NCBI GenBank assembly: GCA_016198805.1
Contig: JACQHU010000006.1
Coordinates: forward strand, 1 to 12,571
Length of the DNA: 12,571 nucleotides
DNA from: Armatimonadota bacterium
GTDB lineage: Bacteria > Sysuimicrobiota > Sysuimicrobiia > Sysuimicrobiales > Humicultoraceae
Direction of reading: 5' to 3'
The notes beneath the pieces are model-generated. The model saw nothing but the letters and a program-made list of their open reading frames with translations, ran no database searches and was not told where the DNA came from. The position numbers were made by a program, and so were the translations under genes. Shown here one piece after another: positions 1 to 5,645 of the stretch. How positions within the stretch are numbered: position 1 is the first letter of the stretch; each line of letters begins with the position of its first letter.

Positions 1-20
1 CGGCCGAAGGGAGGGCCGGG

Positions 21-27
21 GGAGGAG
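21..27 (+). promoter_or_regulatory. Ribosome binding site deciding the GTG 32 start
   Basis: GGAGGAG is followed by a four-base spacer and GTG. No comparable purine run precedes the in-frame ATG at 65, so this site favours the longer N-terminus of the cytochrome c lipoprotein. Confidence 0.55.
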
Positions 28-31
28 TTGA

Positions 32-973
32 GTGCGGGGTGTTGAATCCGTAGCGACGTCGAGTATGGAGATCCTCCTCCAGCGGACGCTCGGGTTCCGC
101 GTCTTCCCGGTGATCGTCGCTGTGGTCTTCGTGGCCGCCGGGTGCCAGCCCACCGTGCGGGTGCGGGGAGAGGCGGCCACGACCGGGGGCGGTCTGCCCC
201 AGGCGCCGCCGCCGACCGCCCTGGTGCCCACCAGCCCGCGGCCGTCGGCCGCGCGCGGGAGGGAGACCTTCGAGAAGATCTGCTCCGTCTGCCACGGTGC
301 GGAAGGCTACGGCGACGGCCCGGCCGCCGCGGGGCTGACCTCGCCGCGCAGGAACCCGATGACGGACTTCTTCAAGCTGTTCGGCATCACGCTCAAGGGC
401 GAGAAGCTGCCCTCGCGGCCGGCCAACTTCCACAACCAGATCGCCATGCGCCTGAATGCGCCGTTCGTCCTGTTTGAGACCATCAGACTGGGGCGGCCGC
501 ACACCGCCATGCCGGCCTTCGGGCCGAAGGCGGCCTACGGCGCCAACAAGTGGCCGGTCACGCTGAAAGACAACGAGATCTGGGACGTCCTGTTCTACGC
601 CTGGGCCTTCTCGACGACCCCGCAGACCATCGCGCTCGCCCGGGAGATCTACACGAGCCGGCCGATCGACATCGGTGCCCGGACGGCCACCTGCGCCGCC
701 TGCCACGGTCCCGACGGGGACGGGAAGGGCGGCGCGCTGAGCGACGAGATGGCCGCGAAGGTGTGGGGCTGGGCGCGGGAGATCGGCCCCGGGATCTTCA
801 CGGACGTGAACCTCCTGGGCCAGCGCAAGCCCTCAGAACTGTTCCAGCGCATCGCCGACGGGCGGGGGCCGATGCCAGGGTACCGCGGCAAGCTCACGGC
901 GGACGAGATCTGGGCGCTGGTGGACTATGTCCGGACATTCATGTATGACTACACACCGGCCCGGGGACAGTAG
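32..973 (+). CDS. Di-haem cytochrome c lipoprotein
   Basis: Predicted outward-facing, membrane-anchored electron carrier of 313 residues. A hydrophobic N-terminal segment (about 22-36) ends in a lipobox-like VAAGC with Cys38, so lipid anchoring is likely, followed by a Pro/Ala/Gly-rich linker. There are two class I cytochrome c domains. The first has haem motif CSVCH (C84, C87, H88) and likely axial Met160 in an AMPAF context. The second has CAACH (C221, C224, H225) and likely axial Met281 in a PMPGY context. GTG 32 is chosen because GGAGGAG lies four bases upstream; ATG 65 (codon 12) would also leave an intact lipoprotein signal but has no ribosome site. It heads the Rieske/cytochrome b cluster, so its probable role is accepting electrons from the Rieske centre and passing them to a terminal acceptor outside the window. 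The haem motifs are seen; the partner is inferred. Confidence 0.92.
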   Translation: MRGVESVATSSMEILLQRTLGFRVFPVIVAVVFVAAGCQPTVRVRGEAATTGGGLPQAPPPTALVPTSPRPSAARGRETFEKICSVCHGAEGYGDGPAAAGLTSPRRNPMTDFFKLFGITLKGEKLPSRPANFHNQIAMRLNAPFVLFETIRLGRPHTAMPAFGPKAAYGANKWPVTLKDNEIWDVLFYAWAFSTTPQTIALAREIYTSRPIDIGARTATCAACHGPDGDGKGGALSDEMAAKVWGWAREIGPGIFTDVNLLGQRKPSELFQRIADGRGPMPGYRGKLTADEIWALVDYVRTFMYDYTPARGQ

Positions 974-1044
974 CGTGCACGCGCCCAGGCGCCGCGCGGC
1001 GGCCGTTTGCGCGGCCAGCCGCCGTCGTGTATCCTGGGCTGGGT
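973..1044 (+). other. GC-rich gap with palindrome and strong hairpin
   Basis: The 81-base gap between the cytochrome c and Rieske genes contains a perfect 10-base palindrome (GCGTGCACGC, 973-982), which begins on the last base of the cytochrome c stop codon. It also contains a hairpin in which 996-1004 pairs with 1013-1022: nine base pairs, one bulged A at 1017 and an eight-base loop. No T-run follows, so it is not a classic intrinsic terminator. It could be an mRNA processing or stability element that sets cytochrome c against complex subunit levels. Function is not established. Confidence 0.35.
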
Positions 1045-1050
1045 GAGGGG
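1045..1050 (+). promoter_or_regulatory. Ribosome binding site for the Rieske gene
   Basis: GAGGGG lies four bases before ATG 1055. It supports this start over the longer in-frame TTG at 1007, which would put 16 unlikely residues ahead of the signal sequence. Confidence 0.5.
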
Positions 1051-1054
1051 ACGG

Positions 1055-1741
1055 ATGGCGCCGGACCAGACCATCGACCGACGGAGGTTTCTCAAGCTGG
1101 TCGCCGCGCTGCCGCTGGCGGGCGGGCTGGTGGCGTTCGGCTCCCCCCTGCTGCGGTTTCTGAAGCCTAACGTGGACCCGTTCAAGCTGGTGACACCGAC
1201 GACACACGACGCGCCGACCGGCGAGCCGGTGGTGGCGGCGACGCTGGACGAGGTCGCCAAGCCCTGGGACTTCAAGTACTTTGTCTACACGCAGAAGTAT
1301 CCTCAGTACACGCCCGACGGCTTTAAGAGCGCGGCCGTGCCCGGTGTCGTGATCCGCCTGCCGAACAAGATCCCGCTGCGCCCAAACGACCCGGACGGGC
1401 CGTGGGGGTGGGTCAGGAGGGAGACCGGCGAGACGCCGCAATTCGACGAGAGCGACATCATCGTTTTCTCGCGCATCTGCCCGCACCTGGGTTGCATCTA
1501 CAACTACGTGCGGGAGTGGCGCGAAATCACGGCGGGGTACGGCGGCTACATGCCGCCCAAGGAGCGTCAGCACGCCCTGATGGGCTGCCCATGCCACCTG
1601 AGCATCTACGACCCTGCCGACCCTCAGAAGCCCGGGCGGGTGCTGTCGGGTCCGGCTCCACGGCCGCCGAGGACCTTTTTCTACAAGATCGAGGGGGCGC
1701 GGATCCTGGCGACGCACGTGGAATCGGGCGGCATCGCGTAG
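1055..1741 (+). CDS. Rieske [2Fe-2S] protein of a cytochrome bc-type complex
   Basis: High-potential iron-sulfur subunit that takes one electron from quinol at the outer face and hands it to cytochrome c or copper protein. Length is 228 residues from ATG 1055. The N-terminus has a Tat-like DRRRFLK sequence (residues 9-15) followed by a hydrophobic helix to about residue 36, as in Rieske proteins exported folded and retained by an uncleaved anchor. The cluster-binding loops are CPHLGC (C142, H144, C147) and CPCHLS (C178, C180, H181). By family analogy C142, H144, C178 and H181 bind the cluster and C147-C180 form the disulfide. Ser183 and Tyr185, which raise the potential in bc1 Rieske proteins, are present. 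The stretch between loops is about 30 residues, against roughly 12-14 in bc1/b6f proteins, so there is an insertion of about 17. It lies directly upstream of cyt b-1. Confidence 0.94.
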   Translation: MAPDQTIDRRRFLKLVAALPLAGGLVAFGSPLLRFLKPNVDPFKLVTPTTHDAPTGEPVVAATLDEVAKPWDFKYFVYTQKYPQYTPDGFKSAAVPGVVIRLPNKIPLRPNDPDGPWGWVRRETGETPQFDESDIIVFSRICPHLGCIYNYVREWREITAGYGGYMPPKERQHALMGCPCHLSIYDPADPQKPGRVLSGPAPRPPRTFFYKIEGARILATHVESGGIA

Positions 1742-1768
1742 GCCCGACTTCATCTGATCGGTGCAGTG

Positions 1769-2941
1769 ATGGCGACGGCGCTCGACAACCTGCGTGAGTG
1801 GTACCGCGACCGGCGCGGCCGGCTCGATCTGTTCGACGAGACGCTGGTCAGCCAGCAGGCCAACCCCTTCTACCTGCTGGGCCCGATGATCTACTACTTC
1901 TGGCTGGTCACGGTGGTCACCGGCATCATCCTGATGTTCTGGTACGAGCCGACAACAGAGGGAGCCTACAGCTCCATCCTTCACATCCAGCACGAGGTCT
2001 TCCTCGGATGGCTCATCCGCGGGATGCACAAGTACGCCGCCGATGGCCTGATCATCGCCATCATCCTCCGCATCTACCGGCAGTACTTCCTGGGCGAGTA
2101 CAAGAAGCCGGGTGAGCTCACCTGGATCTGGTCGTTCGCCGGTCTGGTGCTGGCCATGATCTCGGGCATCACCGGCTACCTGCTCATCTGGAACCAGCGG
2201 GCGTTCTGGGCGGCCAAGACGGTCCTGACCGTGCCCGTCTTCTTCGACGAGCTCACCGCCAAGATCCCGGTCATCGGCGAGCGCTTCAACCTGGGGTCGA
2301 TGATCGCGTACCTGTTCCTGGGCGGCCCGGCCATCGGCGCGGCGACCATCACGCGCTTCTACGCGCTGCACTTCGGCATCTCGCTGGTGCTGTTGATCGT
2401 GGCCGAGGTGTTCTACTACCGGACCCGCCGCATGCGGCTGAACATGTCGTGGTTCGCCATTGTGGTGTTCACGGCGATGCTGGTGTTCATCTCGTGGGCG
2501 CTCCCGGCGGAGCTGGGCCGGCGGGCCGACCCGAGCCGCACGCCGCTGCCGATCCTGTCCGACTGGTACTTCCTGGCCCTCTACCAGTACGTGAAATACA
2601 CGCCGCCGCTGTGGGCGGGCCTGGGCCCCGGTCTGCTCATCGGCTTTGGGATGCTGGCGCCCTTCCTGGACCGCAATAAGAGCCGAGCTCCGCTGGAGCG
2701 TCCGTTCTTCTTCGCGGTCGGGCTTCTGGCGCTGATCTACTTCCTAGCGTTTACGACGCTGATCATGTTCAACATCGCGGTGATCGAGCGCGAGCCACCC
2801 ATCATCCTGCTCGTGACGTCGGTGGTGCTGATGGCCGCCTTCATCTGGGAGGTGCGGCACCGCCGGCGGAAGGCCCGGGAGGCGGCCGCATCCGCCGCCG
2901 CGCCGGCTCGCCCCGCCGCGGCCGCCCACGCGCACACCTAG
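1769..2941 (+). CDS. Cytochrome b (cyt b-1), full length, apparently lacking haem bH
   Basis: Membrane quinol-oxidising subunit of a Rieske/cytochrome b complex, 390 residues, with about eight predicted helices: a b6-like half (helices near 39-58, 80-107, 119-141, 193-217) and a subunit IV-like half (near 226-246, 283-300, 313-335, 343-360). Family signatures include GWLIRGMHKYAAD, KKPGELTW and TRFYALH. His87 and His201 match the two bL (p-side) ligands. The partner bH ligands, expected 14 residues after each (14 or 15 for the second pair), are not histidine: residue 101 is Arg (codon CGC at 2069-2071), residue 215 is Phe and 216 is Tyr. The quinol-site PEWY motif appears as SDWY (264-267). 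The C-terminus is a charged, Ala-rich tail. ATG 1769 is chosen; GTG 1766 would add one residue. The family is certain; single-haem status is inferred from position counting. Confidence 0.93.
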   Translation: MATALDNLREWYRDRRGRLDLFDETLVSQQANPFYLLGPMIYYFWLVTVVTGIILMFWYEPTTEGAYSSILHIQHEVFLGWLIRGMHKYAADGLIIAIILRIYRQYFLGEYKKPGELTWIWSFAGLVLAMISGITGYLLIWNQRAFWAAKTVLTVPVFFDELTAKIPVIGERFNLGSMIAYLFLGGPAIGAATITRFYALHFGISLVLLIVAEVFYYRTRRMRLNMSWFAIVVFTAMLVFISWALPAELGRRADPSRTPLPILSDWYFLALYQYVKYTPPLWAGLGPGLLIGFGMLAPFLDRNKSRAPLERPFFFAVGLLALIYFLAFTTLIMFNIAVIEREPPIILLVTSVVLMAAFIWEVRHRRRKAREAAASAAAPARPAAAAHAHT

Positions 2942-2944
2942 GCC

Positions 2945-3229
2945 ATGCGGACGCTCTTGTCGATTGGGACGTTCGTGGCCGCGGTGGTCTCGTTCTCGCA
3001 CCTGTGGCGGGGCCTGCAGGCGGCGCTGGAGGGGCACCGGCTGTACACCCCGCTGGAGGGGCTGGCCTGGATGGGGCTGTTTTTGGGCAGCATGGGGTAT
3101 CTGGCGTTTGTGATCTACGCGGCCGATCGGGCGAGCGGGCGGGCGATGCGGAGGATCCCGCTGTTCGACCGGTGGCTCGACCGGCGGCAGGTGCCGCTGC
3201 CGCCGCGGGGGGGGTCGGGCCGTGGGTGA
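2945..3229 (+). CDS. Small two-helix membrane protein between the cytochrome b genes
   Basis: I do not recognise a family for this 94-residue protein. Two hydrophobic segments are visible, about residues 4-20 and 38-60, joined by a short loop with His31. A basic tail rich in Arg follows, ending in a Pro/Gly/Arg run. The positive residues after helix 2 suggest both ends face the cytoplasm. The ATG sits three bases after the cyt b-1 stop, and the stop overlaps the next start, so it is almost surely co-translated with the complex. It may be an accessory or assembly subunit of the Rieske/cytochrome b complex. Reality of the gene is supported by tight packing and membrane-like composition, not by known homology. 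Confidence 0.75.
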   Translation: MRTLLSIGTFVAAVVSFSHLWRGLQAALEGHRLYTPLEGLAWMGLFLGSMGYLAFVIYAADRASGRAMRRIPLFDRWLDRRQVPLPPRGGSGRG

Positions 3230-3488
3230 AGCGCGTGACCGCTATGCGGCGGTGGTCTATGCGCTGGCCGTGGTGGGGATCGTCTGCGCCGCGCTCATCG
3301 TCTACGGCGAGATGAAAGGCGGCCCCGACCGCCTCGACCTGTGGCAACTCGGCGGCGCGGCGCTGGGCGGGATCTTCGTGGTCTACGGCCTGATCATCCT
3401 CATGCTCCGCAGACTCGGCACGATCGGGCCCCGGCGCGCGGAGGCCGAAGACGACCTGCGCGGCCGCTGGACGAAGCCGGTACCCTGA
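3222..3488 (+). CDS. Small two-helix membrane protein, second of the pair
   Basis: Unrecognised 88-residue protein with two hydrophobic segments (about 9-28 and 44-63), a charged loop between them (EMKGGPDRLD) and a charged, probably cytoplasmic C-terminal tail (from about residue 63). The start is GTG 3222, overlapping the end of the preceding gene by eight bases and preceded by a G-rich run. It lies 15 bases before the cyt b-2 start. Its position between two cytochrome b genes suggests a structural subunit, perhaps bridging the two proteins, but that is inference. No cofactor-binding motif is visible. Confidence 0.72.
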   Translation: MGEARDRYAAVVYALAVVGIVCAALIVYGEMKGGPDRLDLWQLGGAALGGIFVVYGLIILMLRRLGTIGPRRAEAEDDLRGRWTKPVP

Positions 3489-3492
3489 CGTC

Positions 3493-3498
3493 GGGAGG
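3493..3498 (+). promoter_or_regulatory. Ribosome binding site for GTG-initiated cyt b-2
   Basis: GGGAGG lies five bases before GTG 3504. It supports GTG 3504 over the later in-frame ATG at 3561 (codon 20), which would remove the amphipathic N-terminal segment typical of cytochrome b. Confidence 0.55.
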
Positions 3499-3503
3499 CT
3501 GCT

Positions 3504-4679
3504 GTGTACCGTCGAGCCCTGACCGCTCTGCAACGGTTCACGCTGCGGCTGGATGTCGGGATGAACCGCGTCTATCCCACCGACTGGAACCCCCTGTACT
3601 ACACGGGCGGCCTCACCAACCTGTTCCTGTTCATCCTGGTCCTGTCGGGCATCTTCATCTTCTTCTATTACGTGCCGAGCCTGGTCGGCGCCCATGCGTC
3701 GATCGTCTACCTGACCGAGCAGGTGCCCTACGGCGGCCTGATCCGGGGCATCCACCGGTACTCTGCCGACGCCTTCATCGTGGCCGCGCTGCTCCACCTG
3801 TTCCGGAACTGGTTCACCGACCGGTACCTGTTCTCGCGCGACAGCCCGTGGATCTCCGGGATGTTTCTGCTGCTCTTCGGCGGGTTCGCCGGCGTGACCG
3901 GCTACATCATGGTGTGGGACGAACGAGGCCTGGCGCTGCTCGGCATCTTCGACGGCCTGCTCCGCTCAATCCCCGCGGCCGGGACGAAGCTGGCCGAGTG
4001 GCTCGTCGGCGCCGCCGGGGTCGGGGAAGGCACTCTCCCCCGCATCCTCCTGCTGCATGTGGGGCCGGCCTCGCTGCTCTATGTCCTGCTGTGGTGGCAC
4101 TACGTGCGGCTCCGGCATCCCAAGATCTGGCCCCCGGCCACCTGGGTCCTGGTCAGCCTGGGGCTGGTCACGCTGCTGGCGGCGCTGCTGCCCGTGACCA
4201 GCGGGATCCCCGCGACGCCCGGGGCGCGCCCCAGCACCATGCCGCTCGATGTCTTCTTCCTGCTCCCGTTCTGGCTGGCGGGCGTCGTGCCGCCATTCCT
4301 GGTGGTGCTGTTGGTCGCCGGGCTGTTTGTCGCGGGACTCGTCATCCCGTATATCAACCGCGAGTCGCCCGCCGAGATGGGCGTGCGCCAGCCCGGCGTG
4401 GCGCAGGTCATCGACGGAAACTGCACAGGCTGCGAGCTCTGTTACTACGACTGTCCATACAACGCCATCATCATGGTGCCGTCTCCGTACCCGGGGCTCA
4501 CCAGGGCCGCGGCCAGCCGGAAACTGCTGGCCGTGGTGCTGGATTCGCGGTGCATCCAGTGCGGCATCTGCATCGGCGCGTGCCCGTTTGAAGCGCTGGA
4601 GCTGCCGGGGATGCTGGAGAGCGACGTCACCCGCCGGGTGGAAGAGGCGGTGCGGGCCGCCGAGACGGTGCCCGCATGA
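3504..4679 (+). CDS. Cytochrome b fused to a 2[4Fe-4S] ferredoxin domain (cyt b-2)
   Basis: A 391-residue membrane protein. Residues about 35-285 form a cytochrome b with roughly six helices (near 38-58, 77-104, 116-138, 179-203, 212-232, 261-283). All four haem histidines are present with 14-residue spacing: H84/H98 and H185/H199, so both bL and bH should bind. Where PEWY is expected the protein reads PLDVFF (247-252), so the quinol-site Glu is missing. A bacterial-type ferredoxin domain follows: C307, C310, C313, C317 and C350, C353, C356, C360, each fourth Cys followed by Pro. With six helices and a cytoplasmic N-terminus, the ferredoxin faces the cytoplasm, on the side of haem bH. Its stop overlaps the FlpD-like start (ATGA), indicating a shared complex. 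The likely role is moving electrons between the b haems and cytoplasmic iron-sulfur carriers; direction is unknown. Confidence 0.92.
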   Translation: MYRRALTALQRFTLRLDVGMNRVYPTDWNPLYYTGGLTNLFLFILVLSGIFIFFYYVPSLVGAHASIVYLTEQVPYGGLIRGIHRYSADAFIVAALLHLFRNWFTDRYLFSRDSPWISGMFLLLFGGFAGVTGYIMVWDERGLALLGIFDGLLRSIPAAGTKLAEWLVGAAGVGEGTLPRILLLHVGPASLLYVLLWWHYVRLRHPKIWPPATWVLVSLGLVTLLAALLPVTSGIPATPGARPSTMPLDVFFLLPFWLAGVVPPFLVVLLVAGLFVAGLVIPYINRESPAEMGVRQPGVAQVIDGNCTGCELCYYDCPYNAIIMVPSPYPGLTRAAASRKLLAVVLDSRCIQCGICIGACPFEALELPGMLESDVTRRVEEAVRAAETVPA

Positions 4680-5152
4680 GCAGCGCCTCCGGCGCGTCCG
4701 CACAGGCCTGGAGCCCCAAGGTGGTGGGGTTCGTCTGTGATTGGGCCGTCGCCACCGGGGATCTGACCGACGAGCGCGGCCGGCTGACCTCGCATCCGTC
4801 GGTCGTGCTGATCCGCGTCCCGTGTTCGGGCTTCATCCGGCCGGCATGGCTGGAGGATGCGCTCAAGGCCGGCGCCGACGCCGTGTTCGTGGTCGGATGC
4901 CCGTACGGCGACTGCCTCAACCGCGAGGGCAACTACCTGATGCGGGAGCGGGTCGACCAGCTGCAGCGCCGGCTTCAGCGTCGGAAAGTCGAGCCGGAGC
5001 GGCTGTCGATGCTGGCCCACGGCCTGCACGACCGGGAGGCCTTCCTCGGGGAGATCGCCGCGCTGCTCGAACGGCTGCGCCAGATCGGGCCGGCCTCCAA
5101 AGGCGCCGCGCCGGCGCGACGGGCGGCGGCCGCCCCCGCCGAGGGGAGTTGA
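4676..5152 (+). CDS. FlpD/MvhD-type [2Fe-2S] electron-transfer protein
   Basis: A 158-residue soluble protein resembling the delta subunit of methyl-viologen-reducing hydrogenase (MvhD/FlpD family), which in methanogens carries electrons between hydrogenase or formate dehydrogenase and heterodisulfide reductase HdrA. Family features are VVGFVCDW near the start (C21), IRVPCSG (C50), GADAVFVVGCPYGDC (C75, C80) and GNYLMRERV, then EPERL. These four cysteines could bind the cluster; a further cysteine often found after the first Trp is Ala24 here. The tail after about residue 138 is Ala-rich and probably disordered. It overlaps the cyt b-2/ferredoxin gene by four bases. There is no hydrogenase, HdrA or formate dehydrogenase gene in the window, so its electrons must come from or go to cyt b-2 and an unseen cytoplasmic partner. 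Confidence 0.85.
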   Translation: MSSASGASAQAWSPKVVGFVCDWAVATGDLTDERGRLTSHPSVVLIRVPCSGFIRPAWLEDALKAGADAVFVVGCPYGDCLNREGNYLMRERVDQLQRRLQRRKVEPERLSMLAHGLHDREAFLGEIAALLERLRQIGPASKGAAPARRAAAAPAEGS

Positions 5153-5154
5153 AG

Positions 5155-5259
5155 ATGAAGCGCCCGCTGCGCGTCTGGCTGGCGTACCTGCTCTTCTACC
5201 TGTTCGTGTTCCTTCTGCTCGCCTTCGTCGCGTCGTTTGGGCTCATCGCGGAAGCCTAG
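5155..5259 (+). CDS. 34-residue single-helix membrane peptide
   Basis: A short open frame reading MKRPLRVWLA at its start, then a long hydrophobic stretch (about residues 8-31) ending in IAEA. The ribosome site GAGGGGAG (5141-5148) is six bases from the ATG, and the ATG is two bases past the stop of the FlpD-like gene. The positive N-terminus and hydrophobic core predict one helix with a cytoplasmic N-terminus. It resembles in form, not in sequence, the tiny helical subunits of respiratory and b6f complexes (PetG/PetN/CcoQ-like). It is probably a structural peptide of the neighbouring complex. No homology is claimed. Confidence 0.62.
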   Translation: MKRPLRVWLAYLLFYLFVFLLLAFVASFGLIAEA

Positions 5260-5276
5260 GCAGGAGACGCCGGGCG

Positions 5277-5645
5277 ATGGGGCGGTGGAAGGCGGCCGTG
5301 CTCGTGGTCGCCGCGGGGGTCGGGATCGCGGGCTGCCGCCGTCCCGCGCCGCCTGATGGCCGGCCGCCGGGGGCGATCGTGGACGTGATCGCCAGAGAGT
5401 GGGCGTTTGAGCCGTCACCGCTGCAGGTCCGGGCCGGGCGGGTCACGTTCCACATCAGGAACGAGGGCGGCGTCGAGCACAACTTTGTCATCGAGAACGC
5501 ACCCGGCGCCGATGTGGAGGCCATCAGGTCCGGCGAAGCGAAGCAGCTGACCGTTGACCTGACCCCTGGGGACTACACGGCGATCTGCAATATCCCCGGG
5601 CACCGGGAGGCCGGCATGGTCACAACGATCAAGGTGACCCCGTAG
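5277..5645 (+). CDS. Cupredoxin (blue copper) lipoprotein, rusticyanin/sulfocyanin-like loop
   Basis: Periplasmic or outward-facing one-electron carrier of 122 residues. A short signal helix ends in GIAGC, with Cys20 as the lipidation site, followed by a Pro-rich linker. The cupredoxin domain (about 34-121) shows type 1 copper ligands His68 (EHNF), Cys104, His109 and Met114 in CNIPGHREAGM. The C-x4-H-x4-M spacing matches rusticyanin and sulfocyanin rather than plastocyanin. CAGGAG (5261-5266) is the likely ribosome site, about ten bases from the ATG. Placement after the Rieske/cytochrome b genes suggests an alternative or successive acceptor to the cytochrome c lipoprotein. The stop is directly followed by the next ATG. 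Confidence 0.9.
   Translation: MGRWKAAVLVVAAGVGIAGCRRPAPPDGRPPGAIVDVIAREWAFEPSPLQVRAGRVTFHIRNEGGVEHNFVIENAPGADVEAIRSGEAKQLTVDLTPGDYTAICNIPGHREAGMVTTIKVTP

Noticed and set aside
1007..1054. Longer Rieske N-terminus from TTG 1007
   Set aside because: It adds 16 residues ahead of the Tat-like signal and lacks a ribosome site; ATG 1055 has GAGGGG four bases upstream.
833..2371. Long minus-strand open frame of 512 codons
   Set aside because: It lies opposite the cytochrome c, Rieske and cyt b-1 genes, has Arg/His/Asp-rich low-complexity composition typical of antisense of high-GC coding DNA, and shows no family motif.
2841..3797. Minus-strand open frame of 318 codons
   Set aside because: Low-complexity Ala/Pro/Arg/Gly composition, no motifs, opposite four well-supported genes.
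3341..4591. Plus-strand open frame of 416 codons overlapping cyt b-2
   Set aside because: Out-of-frame Arg/Ala/Pro/His-rich shadow of the small membrane protein and cyt b-2 genes, which carry clear haem and Fe-S motifs in their own frames.
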